Shown: positions 1 to 7,862 of the stretch, piece after piece | Numbering within the stretch: position 1 is the stretch's first letter | Layout of the letters: every line of letters begins with the position of its first letter | Assembly (NCBI RefSeq): GCF_005796225.1 | Contig: NZ_VAHO01000004.1 | Span: forward strand, 219,244-283,243 | Length of the DNA: 64,000 bases | Source of the DNA: Pseudarthrobacter sp. NamE5 | GTDB taxonomy: Bacteria > Actinomycetota > Actinomycetes > Actinomycetales > Micrococcaceae | Direction: 5' to 3' | Position numbers and translations under genes: made by a program | Notes under the pieces: model-generated | Databases searched by the model: none | The model's input: the letters and a program-made list of their open reading frames with translations, nothing else | Told to the model about the DNA's origin: nothing

Positions 1-605
1 TCCACCCCGCAGGACCGCAGGAGTGCCGTGGTGAGCATGTCCGCCGGCTGGCCCTGGTTCATCCGGCGCAGGCTGTGCCGGACCGCCTCCCGGCCCAGCC
101 AGTAGCCGCTTCCTTCGTCGCCGAGAAGGTAACCCCAACCGCCCGCCCTGGCCTCGCCGCCGTCGGCGTTCCTGCCCCAGGCCGCCGAACCCGTGCCGGC
201 GATAACCGCAACACCTGTACTGGCATGTCCCGCTGCCAGGAGCAGGCGGGAGTCATGGACCACGGTGACCCGCGCGCCGGGGACGTGCGGCTGGATCAGG
301 GACGCCAGGGCGGCGGCGTCGTCGTCGGTGTCAATGCCGCCGGAGCCGGCGTAGACCTGGGCAACCTGGCCGCCGCCGATGCGCGCGAAGAGGTCGGCGA
401 GATTCCGGGCCGCCTCGTCAGGCGTCACGTTCTGGACATTTGAACTGCCTGCCGACTGATCCGCCACCGGAACGCCATCCTCGAAGCGGACCCCGCGCGT
501 CTTGGTCCCGCCGATGTCCAGGCCAATGATCACGCCGGGGGGCGGGCTGGAGGCGGGAGCCGAAAGAGCAGACGGGCGTACAGAGGGATTCTCAGCGTAG
601 GTCAC
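1..605 (-). CDS. BadF/BadG-type ATPase, N-acetylglucosamine kinase-like (3' part cut by window edge)
   Basis: The reverse strand reads open from a GTG at 605 to the window edge, so only about the first 200 residues are visible. After a Ser/Pro/Ala-rich leader comes the phosphate-1 motif IIGLDIGGTKTRG of the sugar kinase/Hsp70/actin ATPase fold, then VIAGTGSAAWG and LGDEGSGYWLGREA. That combination is characteristic of the BadF/N-acetylglucosamine kinase family, which phosphorylates amino sugars in the cytoplasm. No strong ribosome binding site precedes the GTG, and an internal GTG just before IIGLDIGG could be the true start. The substrate cannot be fixed from this fragment; GlcNAc or a related amino sugar is an inference from the family. 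Confidence 0.8.
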   Translation of the reverse strand, partial: MTYAENPSVRPSALSAPASSPPPGVIIGLDIGGTKTRGVRFEDGVPVADQSAGSSNVQNVTPDEAARNLADLFARIGGGQVAQVYAGSGGIDTDDDAAALASLIQPHVPGARVTVVHDSRLLLAAGHASTGVAVIAGTGSAAWGRNADGGEARAGGWGYLLGDEGSGYWLGREAVRHSLRRMNQGQPADMLTTALLRSCGV

Positions 606-648
606 GTCACAAGGGTAATGGTGCCGGCTGGCGCAAGGCGCCTTCCGC

Positions 649-1623
649 TTACAGGGACCGCTGCCTGACCAGCCCGGCGAGGAGCTCCGGTCCTTCCGTC
701 ACCACCATGTCCCGGAACAGCCGGACGGGCACCGGTTCCGAGCCAGGCTTGCGGCGGCGCCAGGACAGGCCCACCTCGCGGAAGGCCAAGGGTGAGTCAA
801 GGGGAATTTCAACCAGGCCCAGGTCCCCGGTTTCGGGGCCGGCGCTCAGGTCCGGGGCGTTCCCGCCGGGCGGCAGGACACTGACGCCCAGTCCGGCGGA
901 GACAAGGCCTCGGACGGTGTGCGAGTCCTGGCTTTCGAACGCAATCCGGGGCCGGCAGCCTGCTTCCCGGAACAGCGCATCGGTCAGGGACCTCAGCCCG
1001 TACCCAGGACCGAGCGCCACGAAGGGCTCGGTCCTGATATCGGTGAGGTGGGCAGCAGGCCTCTTGGCGAGCGGATGACGGTGGTGCACCACCAGGCGAA
1101 GCGGCTCCCGGTACAGCGGTGCCGAGGCCAGGTTCCTGCCCTGTCCAGCCACGGGGGCCGTCAATGCCAGGTCAGCTTCGCCGGACGCCACCTCGTCCAA
1201 GCAGGTGCTGCGGGCGCCTTGGCTCAGCGTAAAGGCGGCGCCTGGGTGCCGGCCACGGAAGGCACTGATCAGCAGCGGCAGGGTTGCCTCGCCAAAGGTG
1301 TGCTGGAAGGACAGCGATATCTTGCCCCGGACCACCTCGGAATCGTTCCGCACCAGATCCAGCCCGGCCTGGAACTCCGCCAGGGCCTGTTCGATATATG
1401 GCAGGAGGGTCCGGGCAGCCGGGGTGAGACGCACGCCCCTGCCGTCCCTGACCAGGAGCTCCGTACCGACGACGGCGCTGGCACGCGCCAGGGCGCGGCT
1501 CACCGTGGATTGGGGTACTCCGAGGAGCTCCGCGGTTTCCGTGACGTGCTCGGTCCGTCCCAGCTCGGCAAGCACCGGGAGGAGCGGCAGAAGCTGCACC
1601 AGCTGTTTCTGGTCCGAATCCAT
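649..1623 (-). CDS. LysR-family transcriptional regulator
   Basis: The protein has an N-terminal winged helix-turn-helix (about residues 20-60, containing AELLGVPQSTVSRALAR) and a LysR substrate-binding domain with the typical FRGRHPGAAFTL and GLGVSVLPPG stretches. I chose the ATG at 1623 (324 aa) because an AAGGGG Shine-Dalgarno stretch lies upstream; an ATG at 1689 would add 22 residues with no such signal. It is divergent from the MFS gene starting at 1761, and a T-N11-A box lies between them. LysR regulators commonly control the adjacent divergent transporter and themselves. The effector is unknown. Confidence 0.9.
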   Translation of the reverse strand: MDSDQKQLVQLLPLLPVLAELGRTEHVTETAELLGVPQSTVSRALARASAVVGTELLVRDGRGVRLTPAARTLLPYIEQALAEFQAGLDLVRNDSEVVRGKISLSFQHTFGEATLPLLISAFRGRHPGAAFTLSQGARSTCLDEVASGEADLALTAPVAGQGRNLASAPLYREPLRLVVHHRHPLAKRPAAHLTDIRTEPFVALGPGYGLRSLTDALFREAGCRPRIAFESQDSHTVRGLVSAGLGVSVLPPGGNAPDLSAGPETGDLGLVEIPLDSPLAFREVGLSWRRRKPGSEPVPVRLFRDMVVTEGPELLAGLVRQRSL

Positions 1624-1718
1624 GGAAGCTGCCCCTTTCGTTTTTCCCGCATCCTGACCCGGATAGCACTGACGCGCCAGGGTAAGCATCCGTATTTGCT
1701 ATCAGTGTGGCACGAAGC

Positions 1719-1733
1719 ATGCATTGGAAGCAT
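1719..1733. promoter_or_regulatory. Candidate LysR operator (T-N11-A box)
   Basis: ATGC-N7-GCAT is an inverted repeat with the T-N11-A layout typical of LysR-type binding sites. It lies between the divergent lysR and MFS starts, just upstream of a TATAAG -10-like hexamer at 1735-1740 that could serve the MFS gene. A second AAGCAT copy makes the segment partly repetitive. The assignment rests on position and symmetry only. Confidence 0.4.
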
Positions 1734-1760
1734 TTATAAGCCGGAAGCTACGCTTGCCGG

Positions 1761-3002
1761 ATGCAGCACAACGCCCGCCCTTCCGATCTAGGACAGTCCC
1801 CGGGGTGGGACGGCCATGCCAGGGGTTCGACGGCGTATGCCAGGGTGCTCGCGGCACTTTCCTTTGCCGGCGTGGCAACCTTTGCCCAGCTGTACTCCAC
1901 GCAGGCAGTACTGCCGATGCTGGCCGCGGATCTGCACGTCACCGCGGCCGAGGCGGCCCTCACGATTTCCCTTGCCACCGTGGGCCTGGCGGTGACCGTC
2001 ATCCCTTGGTCCTTCCTCGCGGACCGGATAGGGAGGGTCAGGGCGATGGCCTGGGGCATCTCCGTTGCAACACTCCTGGGCCTGCTGGTTCCGCTGTCCA
2101 CCAGCTTCGGCATGCTTCTTGTCCTTCGACTGCTCGAGGGCATGGCGCTGGGCGGCATTCCGGCCATCGCCATTGCCTACCTGAACGAGGAGGTCAGCAA
2201 GGCCCATGCTGCCCTGGCGGCGGGAAGCTACGTTGGAGGAACGACACTCGGAGGCCTTGCCGGGCGGTTGGTGGCCGGGCCGGCGGGCGAACTCTGGGGC
2301 TGGCGTGCGGCCGCACTGGCCGTCTCCCTCCTTGCCACAGTGGCCGCCGTCGCCTTCCTGCTCCTGGTGCCGCGGGCACGGGGCTTCGTTGCCGCCCCGG
2401 CGGCCGGCCTGCGCGGCGCCCTCCGGACCCTCGGCGGGCACCTCCAGAACGTCCGGCTGCTGGTCCTTTACGGCCAGGCCTTCCTGATGATGGGCGGATT
2501 TGTGGCGGTTTACAACTATTTGGGGTTCCGGCTGTCCGGCGACCCCTTCGGCCTTCCGGGGACGTTGATCAGCCTGATCTTCCTGGCGTACCTGTCCGGG
2601 ACTGTCACCTCGCGCTGGTCTGCAGGGCTCACCCTGCGCTTCGGCCGGCGCAGCGTCCTGCTCGCCGGGCTTGCCATCTCGACGGCGGGCCTGGCCCTCA
2701 CGCTGACGCAATCGCTCGCCCTCATACTGGCCGGGCTCGCCATATTCACTGGCGGCTTCTTCGCCGCGCACAGCATCGGAGCCGGCTGGACGGGTGCTTT
2801 GGCCAGCACGGCCCGCGCCCAGGCCGCCTCCCTTTACAACCTGGCCTACTATCTGGGCTCCAGCATCATCGGCTGGGCCGGAGGCCTGGCATTTCAGTCA
2901 CTCGGCTGGAACGCGCTGGCCGCGGCAGTCATGGTCCTTGCCTGCCTCACCGCCGCAGCTGTCGCCGTCGTCCATCCCCGAAACGAACACGCCGGCACAT
3001 AG
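1761..3002 (+). CDS. MFS transporter (YnfM-like exporter)
   Basis: This 413-residue protein has about 12 hydrophobic segments. The cytoplasmic loop 2-3 motif LADRIGRVRA (residues 86-95) is the major facilitator superfamily motif A. The order of segments and the early YSTQAVLP stretch resemble the YnfM group of proton-coupled exporters. It is divergent from the LysR gene, which probably regulates it. The exported compound cannot be read from the sequence. The ribosome binding site is weak (GGAAGC about 10 bases upstream). Confidence 0.9.
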   Translation: MQHNARPSDLGQSPGWDGHARGSTAYARVLAALSFAGVATFAQLYSTQAVLPMLAADLHVTAAEAALTISLATVGLAVTVIPWSFLADRIGRVRAMAWGISVATLLGLLVPLSTSFGMLLVLRLLEGMALGGIPAIAIAYLNEEVSKAHAALAAGSYVGGTTLGGLAGRLVAGPAGELWGWRAAALAVSLLATVAAVAFLLLVPRARGFVAAPAAGLRGALRTLGGHLQNVRLLVLYGQAFLMMGGFVAVYNYLGFRLSGDPFGLPGTLISLIFLAYLSGTVTSRWSAGLTLRFGRRSVLLAGLAISTAGLALTLTQSLALILAGLAIFTGGFFAAHSIGAGWTGALASTARAQAASLYNLAYYLGSSIIGWAGGLAFQSLGWNALAAAVMVLACLTAAAVAVVHPRNEHAGT

Positions 3003-3153
3003 GACTGCGGGCGTGCGGAAGGACTGATCGCGAATTAACTGTCCTTGCCGGGAAAGCAGCACGGCAAATATTCGACGGAACTGCATTTCCCGGCGCGGAA
3101 GCCCCGCCGGTCGGGACTAGGATGAAAACCCCAGGATTAGTTGAGGAGCTGCA

Positions 3154-3657
3154 GTGAGCACGAATGCCAGGAATGCCAAGCCGGGAGCGCACCTGGAACC
3201 ACTCGATGCGATTGACGAGCGGCTGCTGGAAGCCCTGGTGGCTGATGCAAGGATCTCCAACAAGCAGCTCGCCGAACTGGTGGGAATTGCCCCGTCCACC
3301 GCCCTGATGCGGACCCGCGCGCTGTCCGAACGGGGCATCGTGAAGGGTTACGAGGCAAAGCTCAACCTTTCCGCGATCGGCCGGTCGGTTCAGGCGCTGG
3401 TAGCCGTACGCCTCCGCGCCCACGACCGCGACCAGATCGACCGTTTCACATCCCGGGTACCGCACCTGCCCGCAGTGCTGTCCACGTTCCACACCTCGGG
3501 CTCCGTGGACTATTTGCTGCATATCGCCGTCGCCACTACGGAGGACCTGCGGGACTGGGTGCTGGACAACCTGGCAACGGACCCAGTGGTGGGACACACC
3601 GAAACCACACTCGTGTTTGAGCACATCCAGGGCAACCACGGTCCGCTGCCGGACTAA
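3154..3657 (+). CDS. Lrp/AsnC-family transcriptional regulator
   Basis: The 167-residue protein has an AsnC-type helix-turn-helix near residues 36-56 (NKQLAELVGIAPSTALMRTR) followed by a C-terminal RAM ligand-binding and oligomerisation domain (LVAVRLRAHDRDQIDRF and onward). The GTG start at 3154 follows a good GAGGAG ribosome binding site. A TAGGAT -10-like hexamer lies at 3117-3122. Lrp/AsnC proteins respond to amino acids or related compounds. It could act on the MFS gene upstream or the one downstream on the other strand, but neither link is shown. Confidence 0.9.
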   Translation: MSTNARNAKPGAHLEPLDAIDERLLEALVADARISNKQLAELVGIAPSTALMRTRALSERGIVKGYEAKLNLSAIGRSVQALVAVRLRAHDRDQIDRFTSRVPHLPAVLSTFHTSGSVDYLLHIAVATTEDLRDWVLDNLATDPVVGHTETTLVFEHIQGNHGPLPD

Positions 3658-3672
3658 AGCTGGCGGCAGGGG

Positions 3673-4926
3673 CTATGCCGCGCCGCGGCGCCCCCTGGTA
3701 GACTGCACCAGCGTCAGGGCAGCCAGGACCAGCGCCGCGCTGCCGCACAGCACCGCAAAGCCGGTAACCGAAGCGGCCAGGCCGAAGGTGCCTGCCGCCC
3801 AGCCGAGGCCGAGGACCGGCACAGCGCTGCCGAGGTACGTGATGACGTAGACGGTGCTGACAATCTGGGCGTGCCGGGCCGCTTCGACCCTCGCGGCCAC
3901 CTCATTGAAGACAGTGCGGAAGGCAACGCCCTGCCCCAGGCCGGCGGCAACGGCGGCCGCCACCAGCAGCACCGGACTGTGCCACTGCCCCGCTGCCCCC
4001 AGGAGCAGGACGGACGCTCCCAGCACCGCCAATCCCGCGGGAACCACGTAGCGGCTCCGGAGGGTCAGCAGCTGGCTCAAGGCGGACGAGCCCAGGGCAA
4101 GCCCGGCGAGCACCCCCACCAGCGGTCGGGACTCCGTTTCCAGGACCTGCGCAAAGTACCCGGGTGCCAGGGAAAGGCAGAAGCCAAAGACGGCAAAGCT
4201 GAGGAAGCCGACGGCGGCAGCGAGCCAGAATGCGCCCCTCGCCTCGCGTGAGACGGAAGGACGGCGGGGCGCCAGGGCCTGCAGCGGCCTGGAGGCTGCA
4301 GGTGCATTCATCGCCGGGCGCGCACGCAGCAGGTATAGCGGCACCAGGAGGGCGGCCAAGGCCAGTGAATGGATGTAGTACGGTGCCGTGGTGGCGCCGG
4401 GGAGAAGCGAGAGCAGTCCGCCGATCGCCGGCCCGGCTGCCACTCCCCCGGATGATGCCAGCAGTGTGAACCGGGACGCCCACTCCGGGCGGGACGGCAG
4501 GAGCTCGCGCAAGGCAGCGGCGCTGGCACCTGTTGCAAGGGCAACGGCCGCCCCCTGCAATGCCCGCCCCACGCACAATGCAACGAGCGTCTGAGCACCG
4601 GCAAAGAGCCATCCGCCTGCCAGCCCGGTCACCACAGCGAGGATAAGAGCCGCCCTGCGGCCGATATGGTCCGACCAGTGTCCGGCAAGAATGAGCGTAG
4701 CCACCAGTGACAGTACGTAACTGGCGAAGGCTGCGGTCACGCCAAGGGAGGACAGGCCAAGCTCCGCCTGCAGCAGGGGGTACAGCGGCGTTGCCAGGTT
4801 GGCCCCCACCAGCAGCACGAAAATGACCGTTCCCGCCAACACGAGCCGGGCAGTGGTGGATGCGTCCCAGCCTGCCGGACCTGCAGCAGGGGCAGGGCGC
4901 ATCCGGAGTTCGCTGAAAACCGTCAC
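3673..4926 (-). CDS. MFS transporter
   Basis: The major facilitator protein has about 12 membrane segments and motif A in HWSDHIGRRAAL after the second helix. I prefer the GTG at 4926 (417 aa, beginning VTVFSELRMRP) because AAAGGCGG lies just upstream; the open frame extends to an ATG at 5046, but those 40 residues are hydrophilic and overlap the probable regulatory region. The gene is divergent from the Lrp-type gene at 5097, with an inverted repeat between them. It is probably an exporter regulated by that neighbour; the substrate is unknown. Confidence 0.88.
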   Translation of the reverse strand: MTVFSELRMRPAPAAGPAGWDASTTARLVLAGTVIFVLLVGANLATPLYPLLQAELGLSSLGVTAAFASYVLSLVATLILAGHWSDHIGRRAALILAVVTGLAGGWLFAGAQTLVALCVGRALQGAAVALATGASAAALRELLPSRPEWASRFTLLASSGGVAAGPAIGGLLSLLPGATTAPYYIHSLALAALLVPLYLLRARPAMNAPAASRPLQALAPRRPSVSREARGAFWLAAAVGFLSFAVFGFCLSLAPGYFAQVLETESRPLVGVLAGLALGSSALSQLLTLRSRYVVPAGLAVLGASVLLLGAAGQWHSPVLLVAAAVAAGLGQGVAFRTVFNEVAARVEAARHAQIVSTVYVITYLGSAVPVLGLGWAAGTFGLAASVTGFAVLCGSAALVLAALTLVQSTRGRRGAA

Positions 4927-5023
4927 TCTCGCCGCCTTTGGTTCTACCGCGCCGGGTGATCCTTGTGGGAGCCCGGCGCGGAGTGGAAATCCGATGGCAC
5001 CAGAATGCTTGACTGCTGGCCGA

Positions 5024-5043
5024 TTGCACGGAAATACGTGCAA
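5024..5043. promoter_or_regulatory. Candidate Lrp/AsnC operator, perfect inverted repeat
   Basis: TTGCACG-N6-CGTGCAA is a perfect 7-bp inverted repeat with an AT-containing spacer. It lies between the divergent MFS (start 4926) and Lrp-type (start 5097) genes. A related partial copy, CAATTGCGCAC, follows immediately. Position and symmetry suggest the binding site of the Lrp-type regulator encoded alongside, controlling both genes. This is inferred. Confidence 0.5.
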
Positions 5044-5096
5044 CAATTGCGCACGATCATCAAAAGATGCCTCTTGTTAAGACCGGGAGTGACCAT

Positions 5097-5576
5097 ATGG
5101 GCAGTTTGGATAGTACGGACCTCAAGATCCTGCTGGCGCTGATCAGGGATCCCCGTATCCAGGTCGGCGAACTCAGCGAATCACTCGGCGTCGCCCGGAA
5201 TACCGCACAGGCCCGGATCCGGCGCCTCCTGCGCGCAGGAGTACTGCGGCCAGGCGGCCGTGAAGTTGATCTTGAAGCTGTGGGCTATGACGTGGTGGCC
5301 TTCGTGACCATCGAGGTCTCACACCGTGAGCTGGACGGCGTGGTGGCTGCACTGCGGCTCATCCCCCAGGTCCTGGAAGTCCATGAGATTTCCGGGCGCG
5401 GGGATGTTTGGTGCCGGGTGGTGGCGACGGACACCCACAACCTCCAGTCTTCATTGCGGCAGGTCCTGAGGATCAAAGGTGTGATCCGGACTGAGACTGT
5501 CCTCGCCCTGCACACTCACATCCCGTACCGCACCGAGCCCCTGATCAGCGGCCTCGCCAAGGCCTCCGACGCCTGA
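5097..5576 (+). CDS. Lrp/AsnC-family transcriptional regulator
   Basis: The protein begins MGSLDSTDLKILLAL and has an AsnC-type helix-turn-helix (VGELSESLGVARNTAQARIR) followed by a RAM-type ligand-binding domain. I chose the ATG at 5097 (159 aa) because GGGAGTG lies at good distance upstream; the ATG at 5067 has no such signal. It is transcribed away from the MFS gene at 3673-4926 and probably controls it through the inverted repeat at 5024-5043. The ligand is unknown. Confidence 0.9.
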   Translation: MGSLDSTDLKILLALIRDPRIQVGELSESLGVARNTAQARIRRLLRAGVLRPGGREVDLEAVGYDVVAFVTIEVSHRELDGVVAALRLIPQVLEVHEISGRGDVWCRVVATDTHNLQSSLRQVLRIKGVIRTETVLALHTHIPYRTEPLISGLAKASDA

Positions 5577-5607
5577 CGTTCCTGCCTGGGCGGCTAGGAT
5601 TTCTGGA

Positions 5608-6033
5608 ATGGATTGGCTCTTATACGTTTCGCAAATCAACTGGCTCGCCGTGCTGCTGGCCTTCGTCGCAAGCTTGGCCATCGGCTTTGTCTGGTACATG
5701 CCGCCAGTGCTGGGAAACCGGTGGATGGCTGCCATCGGCAAGACGGAAGAAGACCTGAAGAACATCAGCGGCGGCGCGGGCCTCTGGCTGCCCATGATGG
5801 CGGCTGCGGCACTGACCGCCATCCTGCTTGCCGTCCTGATCGGCAAGCTCGGCCTGGACAGCGCAGTGGCAGGCGGTTCGTTCGCCCTGGTGCTGGGGCT
5901 GGTGTTCCGGGCGGGCGGCCACGTAATCCACAATGGCTTTGCCGGCCGTCCCCCTGCCGTGACGCTGATCGATTCCGGGCACGACCTGGTGGCCATGACG
6001 GTTTCCGGCGCAATCATCGGAGCGATGTCCTGA
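5608..6033 (+). CDS. DUF1761 domain-containing membrane protein
   Basis: The 141-residue protein has four hydrophobic segments: WLAVLLAFVASLAIGFVWY, MMAAAALTAILLAVLIG, FALVLGLVFRAGG and LVAMTVSGAIIGAMS. The opening INWLAVLLAFV..GFVWYMPPVLGNRWM matches the DUF1761 family, small integral membrane proteins of unknown function. It starts 31 bases after the Lrp gene and could be co-transcribed with it. No catalytic motif is visible. Confidence 0.8.
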   Translation: MDWLLYVSQINWLAVLLAFVASLAIGFVWYMPPVLGNRWMAAIGKTEEDLKNISGGAGLWLPMMAAAALTAILLAVLIGKLGLDSAVAGGSFALVLGLVFRAGGHVIHNGFAGRPPAVTLIDSGHDLVAMTVSGAIIGAMS

Positions 6034-6079
6034 TGCCGTTGATCCTGACCGCAGCTCCTGTGAAGGGACCGGCCTGCCC

Positions 6080-7075
6080 ATGACCATCATCGACAACGCC
6101 GTCTACGTGAATGGTGTACGCCACGTTGAGCCGGAGAGCCTGGAGCAGACCTTCGAGACACTGGCCCACCATGGAGGGATGGCCTGGATCGGCCTGTACC
6201 GGCCCACTGCCGAGGAAATGGCCGCAGTGGCCAGCGAATTCGGCCTGCACGAACTCGCCGTGGAAGACGCAATCTCGGCCCATCAGCGCCCCAAACTGGA
6301 GCGCTACGAAGACAGCCTGTTCACCGTCCTTCGACCCGCCCGGTACCTGGACGACTCTGAGAGCGTGGAATTCGGCGAGCTCCACGTCTTCACCGGCAAG
6401 AACTATGTGGTCACGGTGCGCCACGCCGAAATGGCCGGAGTGGCACGGGTGCGGCGGCGTCTCGAAGCTCGGCCCGACCTCCTGCGCCATGGGCCGGAAG
6501 CTGTTCTGTACGCCCTGCTGGACCGGGTAGTGGACGACTATGCTCCGGTGGTTGCAGGGCTTGAAAACGATATCGACGAGATCGAGGACCAGCTTTTCAG
6601 CGGTGACACCACGGTGTCCCGGCGGATCTACGAACTGGCCCGTGAGGTTATCCAGTTCCAGCGTGCCATCCACCCCCTGCCGGACATGATGCACCAGCTG
6701 AAGCGGGGCTTCGAGAAGTACGGGGTGGAGGCCGACCTGCGGCACAGCCTCCGTGACGTTGAGGACCACGTGGAGCGGGTGATCTCCCGGGCGGATTCCT
6801 TCCGGGACCTCCTGCAGAACGCGCTCACCCTGGACGGCACCCTGACCGCCAACCGGCAAAACGAGGCCAGCGCCGAACAGAACGAGCAGGTAAAGAAGAT
6901 TTCGTCATGGGCTGCCATTTTCTTCGCCCCGTCCTTCGTGGCGGGCGTGTACGGGATGAACTTTGACCATATGCCTGAGCTCCACTGGCAGCTGGGCTAC
7001 CCCATGGCAATCGGACTGATGATCGCAACAGCGGCACTCATGTACGGAATCTTCAAAAAGAAGGGCTGGCTGTAG
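6080..7075 (+). CDS. corA: CorA-family magnesium/cobalt transporter
   Basis: The 331-residue protein has a long cytoplasmic alpha/beta N-terminal region and two C-terminal membrane helices, with the CorA signature Gly-Met-Asn (YGMNF, residues 291-295) closing the first. The periplasmic loop after it (DHMPELHWQLG) and the basic tail KKKGWL are typical. CorA is a pentameric channel for Mg2+ and also Co2+ in the cytoplasmic membrane. The gene stands between DUF1761 and an orphan ORF three bases downstream, so the latter is probably translationally linked. Confidence 0.92.
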   Translation: MTIIDNAVYVNGVRHVEPESLEQTFETLAHHGGMAWIGLYRPTAEEMAAVASEFGLHELAVEDAISAHQRPKLERYEDSLFTVLRPARYLDDSESVEFGELHVFTGKNYVVTVRHAEMAGVARVRRRLEARPDLLRHGPEAVLYALLDRVVDDYAPVVAGLENDIDEIEDQLFSGDTTVSRRIYELAREVIQFQRAIHPLPDMMHQLKRGFEKYGVEADLRHSLRDVEDHVERVISRADSFRDLLQNALTLDGTLTANRQNEASAEQNEQVKKISSWAAIFFAPSFVAGVYGMNFDHMPELHWQLGYPMAIGLMIATAALMYGIFKKKGWL

Positions 7076-7078
7076 TCC

Positions 7079-7603
7079 ATGGACAAGGAGCCGGAACCGC
7101 CGGTTCTCCGGGACGGCCGGATCATCGTCCCCGGCACGGCCCGTCAGTTGGCTGTCTACGGCCTGTTTCCGCCGTCGCCCGTCCAGCACCGGGAGGTGCC
7201 GGGGGCGGACCGCATTTTCGGCGCGAAGGCGAGAGAACCCGAACTGCTGTGGATCAGCTTTGACGAACTGTGCGCGACGGACGCGTCCCCCGGGGACTAC
7301 AGAGGCCTGGCTGCCGGAGCGGACCTGTGGGTCATTGACGGCGTTCCGGCGCCGGAGCCCTCCGACGCCGGACGCCAGGCAGAAGCCTGGGAGCGGTTTG
7401 CGGAGGTGCTCAGGGAGCTGGCGGCTGCAAAGGTAGCACTCTTTGTGGTGGGCGCCAGCCCGATGGACTGGGCTGCGGCTTCTGCCACTGCCCCCGACGC
7501 CGGGCACCGGATTCTCTTCCGGGAGATCGACCGGCTCCTGGCACAGCTGAAGCGGGTCGAATCGGATGAAGCGGTTGCCGTGGAAGGGGTATCCGGGAGC
7601 TAA
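7079..7603 (+). CDS. AFG1/ZapE-like C-terminal domain protein lacking the ATPase core
   Basis: The 174-residue protein has no P-loop, signal peptide or membrane segment. Its centre reads LLWISFDELCATDASPGDYRGLA...WVIDGVP followed by AWERFAEVLRELAAAKVALFVVG. From memory this resembles the C-terminal third of AFG1/ZapE-type AAA ATPases (FDELC, DYL, GVP, RF..LVD.LYD). The N-terminal ATPase domain with Walker A is absent, and no upstream frame supplies it because corA ends three bases earlier. It could be a standalone accessory domain or a relic of a ZapE paralogue. The relation is by pattern only; no activity is claimed. Confidence 0.5.
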   Translation: MDKEPEPPVLRDGRIIVPGTARQLAVYGLFPPSPVQHREVPGADRIFGAKAREPELLWISFDELCATDASPGDYRGLAAGADLWVIDGVPAPEPSDAGRQAEAWERFAEVLRELAAAKVALFVVGASPMDWAAASATAPDAGHRILFREIDRLLAQLKRVESDEAVAVEGVSGS

Positions 7604-7644
7604 CGTCTCTCCTGGCAGGCACCGGATCATCACCACAGCAAAGG

Positions 7645-7670
7645 AAAAGGCCCCTTAGTGGGGCCTTTTT
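7645..7670. terminator. Bidirectional rho-independent terminator
   Basis: AAAAGGCCCC and GGGGCCTTTT form a 10-bp stem around a 5-base loop. T runs follow on both strands. It can end transcription of the ZapE-like gene on the + strand and of tRNA-Ala on the - strand. Confidence 0.85.
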
Positions 7671-7676
7671 GTCTTG

Positions 7677-7749
7677 TGGAGCTAAGGAGATTCGAACTCC
7701 TGACCTCTTCGATGCGAACGAAGCGCTCTACCAACTGAGCTATAGCCCC
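7677..7749 (-). tRNA. tRNA-Ala (anticodon CGC)
   Basis: The 73-base cloverleaf has acceptor arm GGGGCTA/TAGCTCC with one G-U pair and discriminator A, and D arm GCTCAGTTGGTAGAGC. Its anticodon stem CTTCG/CGAAG carries loop TTCGCAT, and the T-arm is AGGAGTTCGAATCTCCT. The anticodon CGC reads GCG, so the tRNA is for alanine. The 3' CCA is not encoded. It lies downstream of the SepX/GlpR-like gene and is followed by the terminator at 7645-7670. Confidence 0.95.
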
Positions 7750-7788
7750 GGAACGATCCGCAACAGCTGGTGCGGCACCGGTGACCCT

Positions 7789-7817
7789 AGGCTACAAATT
7801 TTCCCGCACAAAGCCAA
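7789..7817 (-). promoter_or_regulatory. Candidate promoter of tRNA-Ala
   Basis: On the minus strand TTGGCT (-35), a 17-base spacer and TAGCCT (-10) lie upstream of tRNA-Ala. This would put the transcript start about 33 bases before the mature tRNA. Prediction by eye only. Confidence 0.4.
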
Positions 7818-7862
7818 ACCGGAGGCACGGCCAGTCCGGACGCCGGCCCCAAACACGTAGGG

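Noticed and set aside
649..5576. Mobile or transferred island suggested by the density of regulators and transporters
   Set aside because: No integrase, transposase, attachment repeats or clear base-composition shift; such regulator/transporter pairs are common on these chromosomes.
7677..7749. tRNA-Ala as an integration site with an adjacent genomic island
   Set aside because: No integrase gene and no duplicated tRNA 3' end in the window; flanking genes are conserved housekeeping genes.
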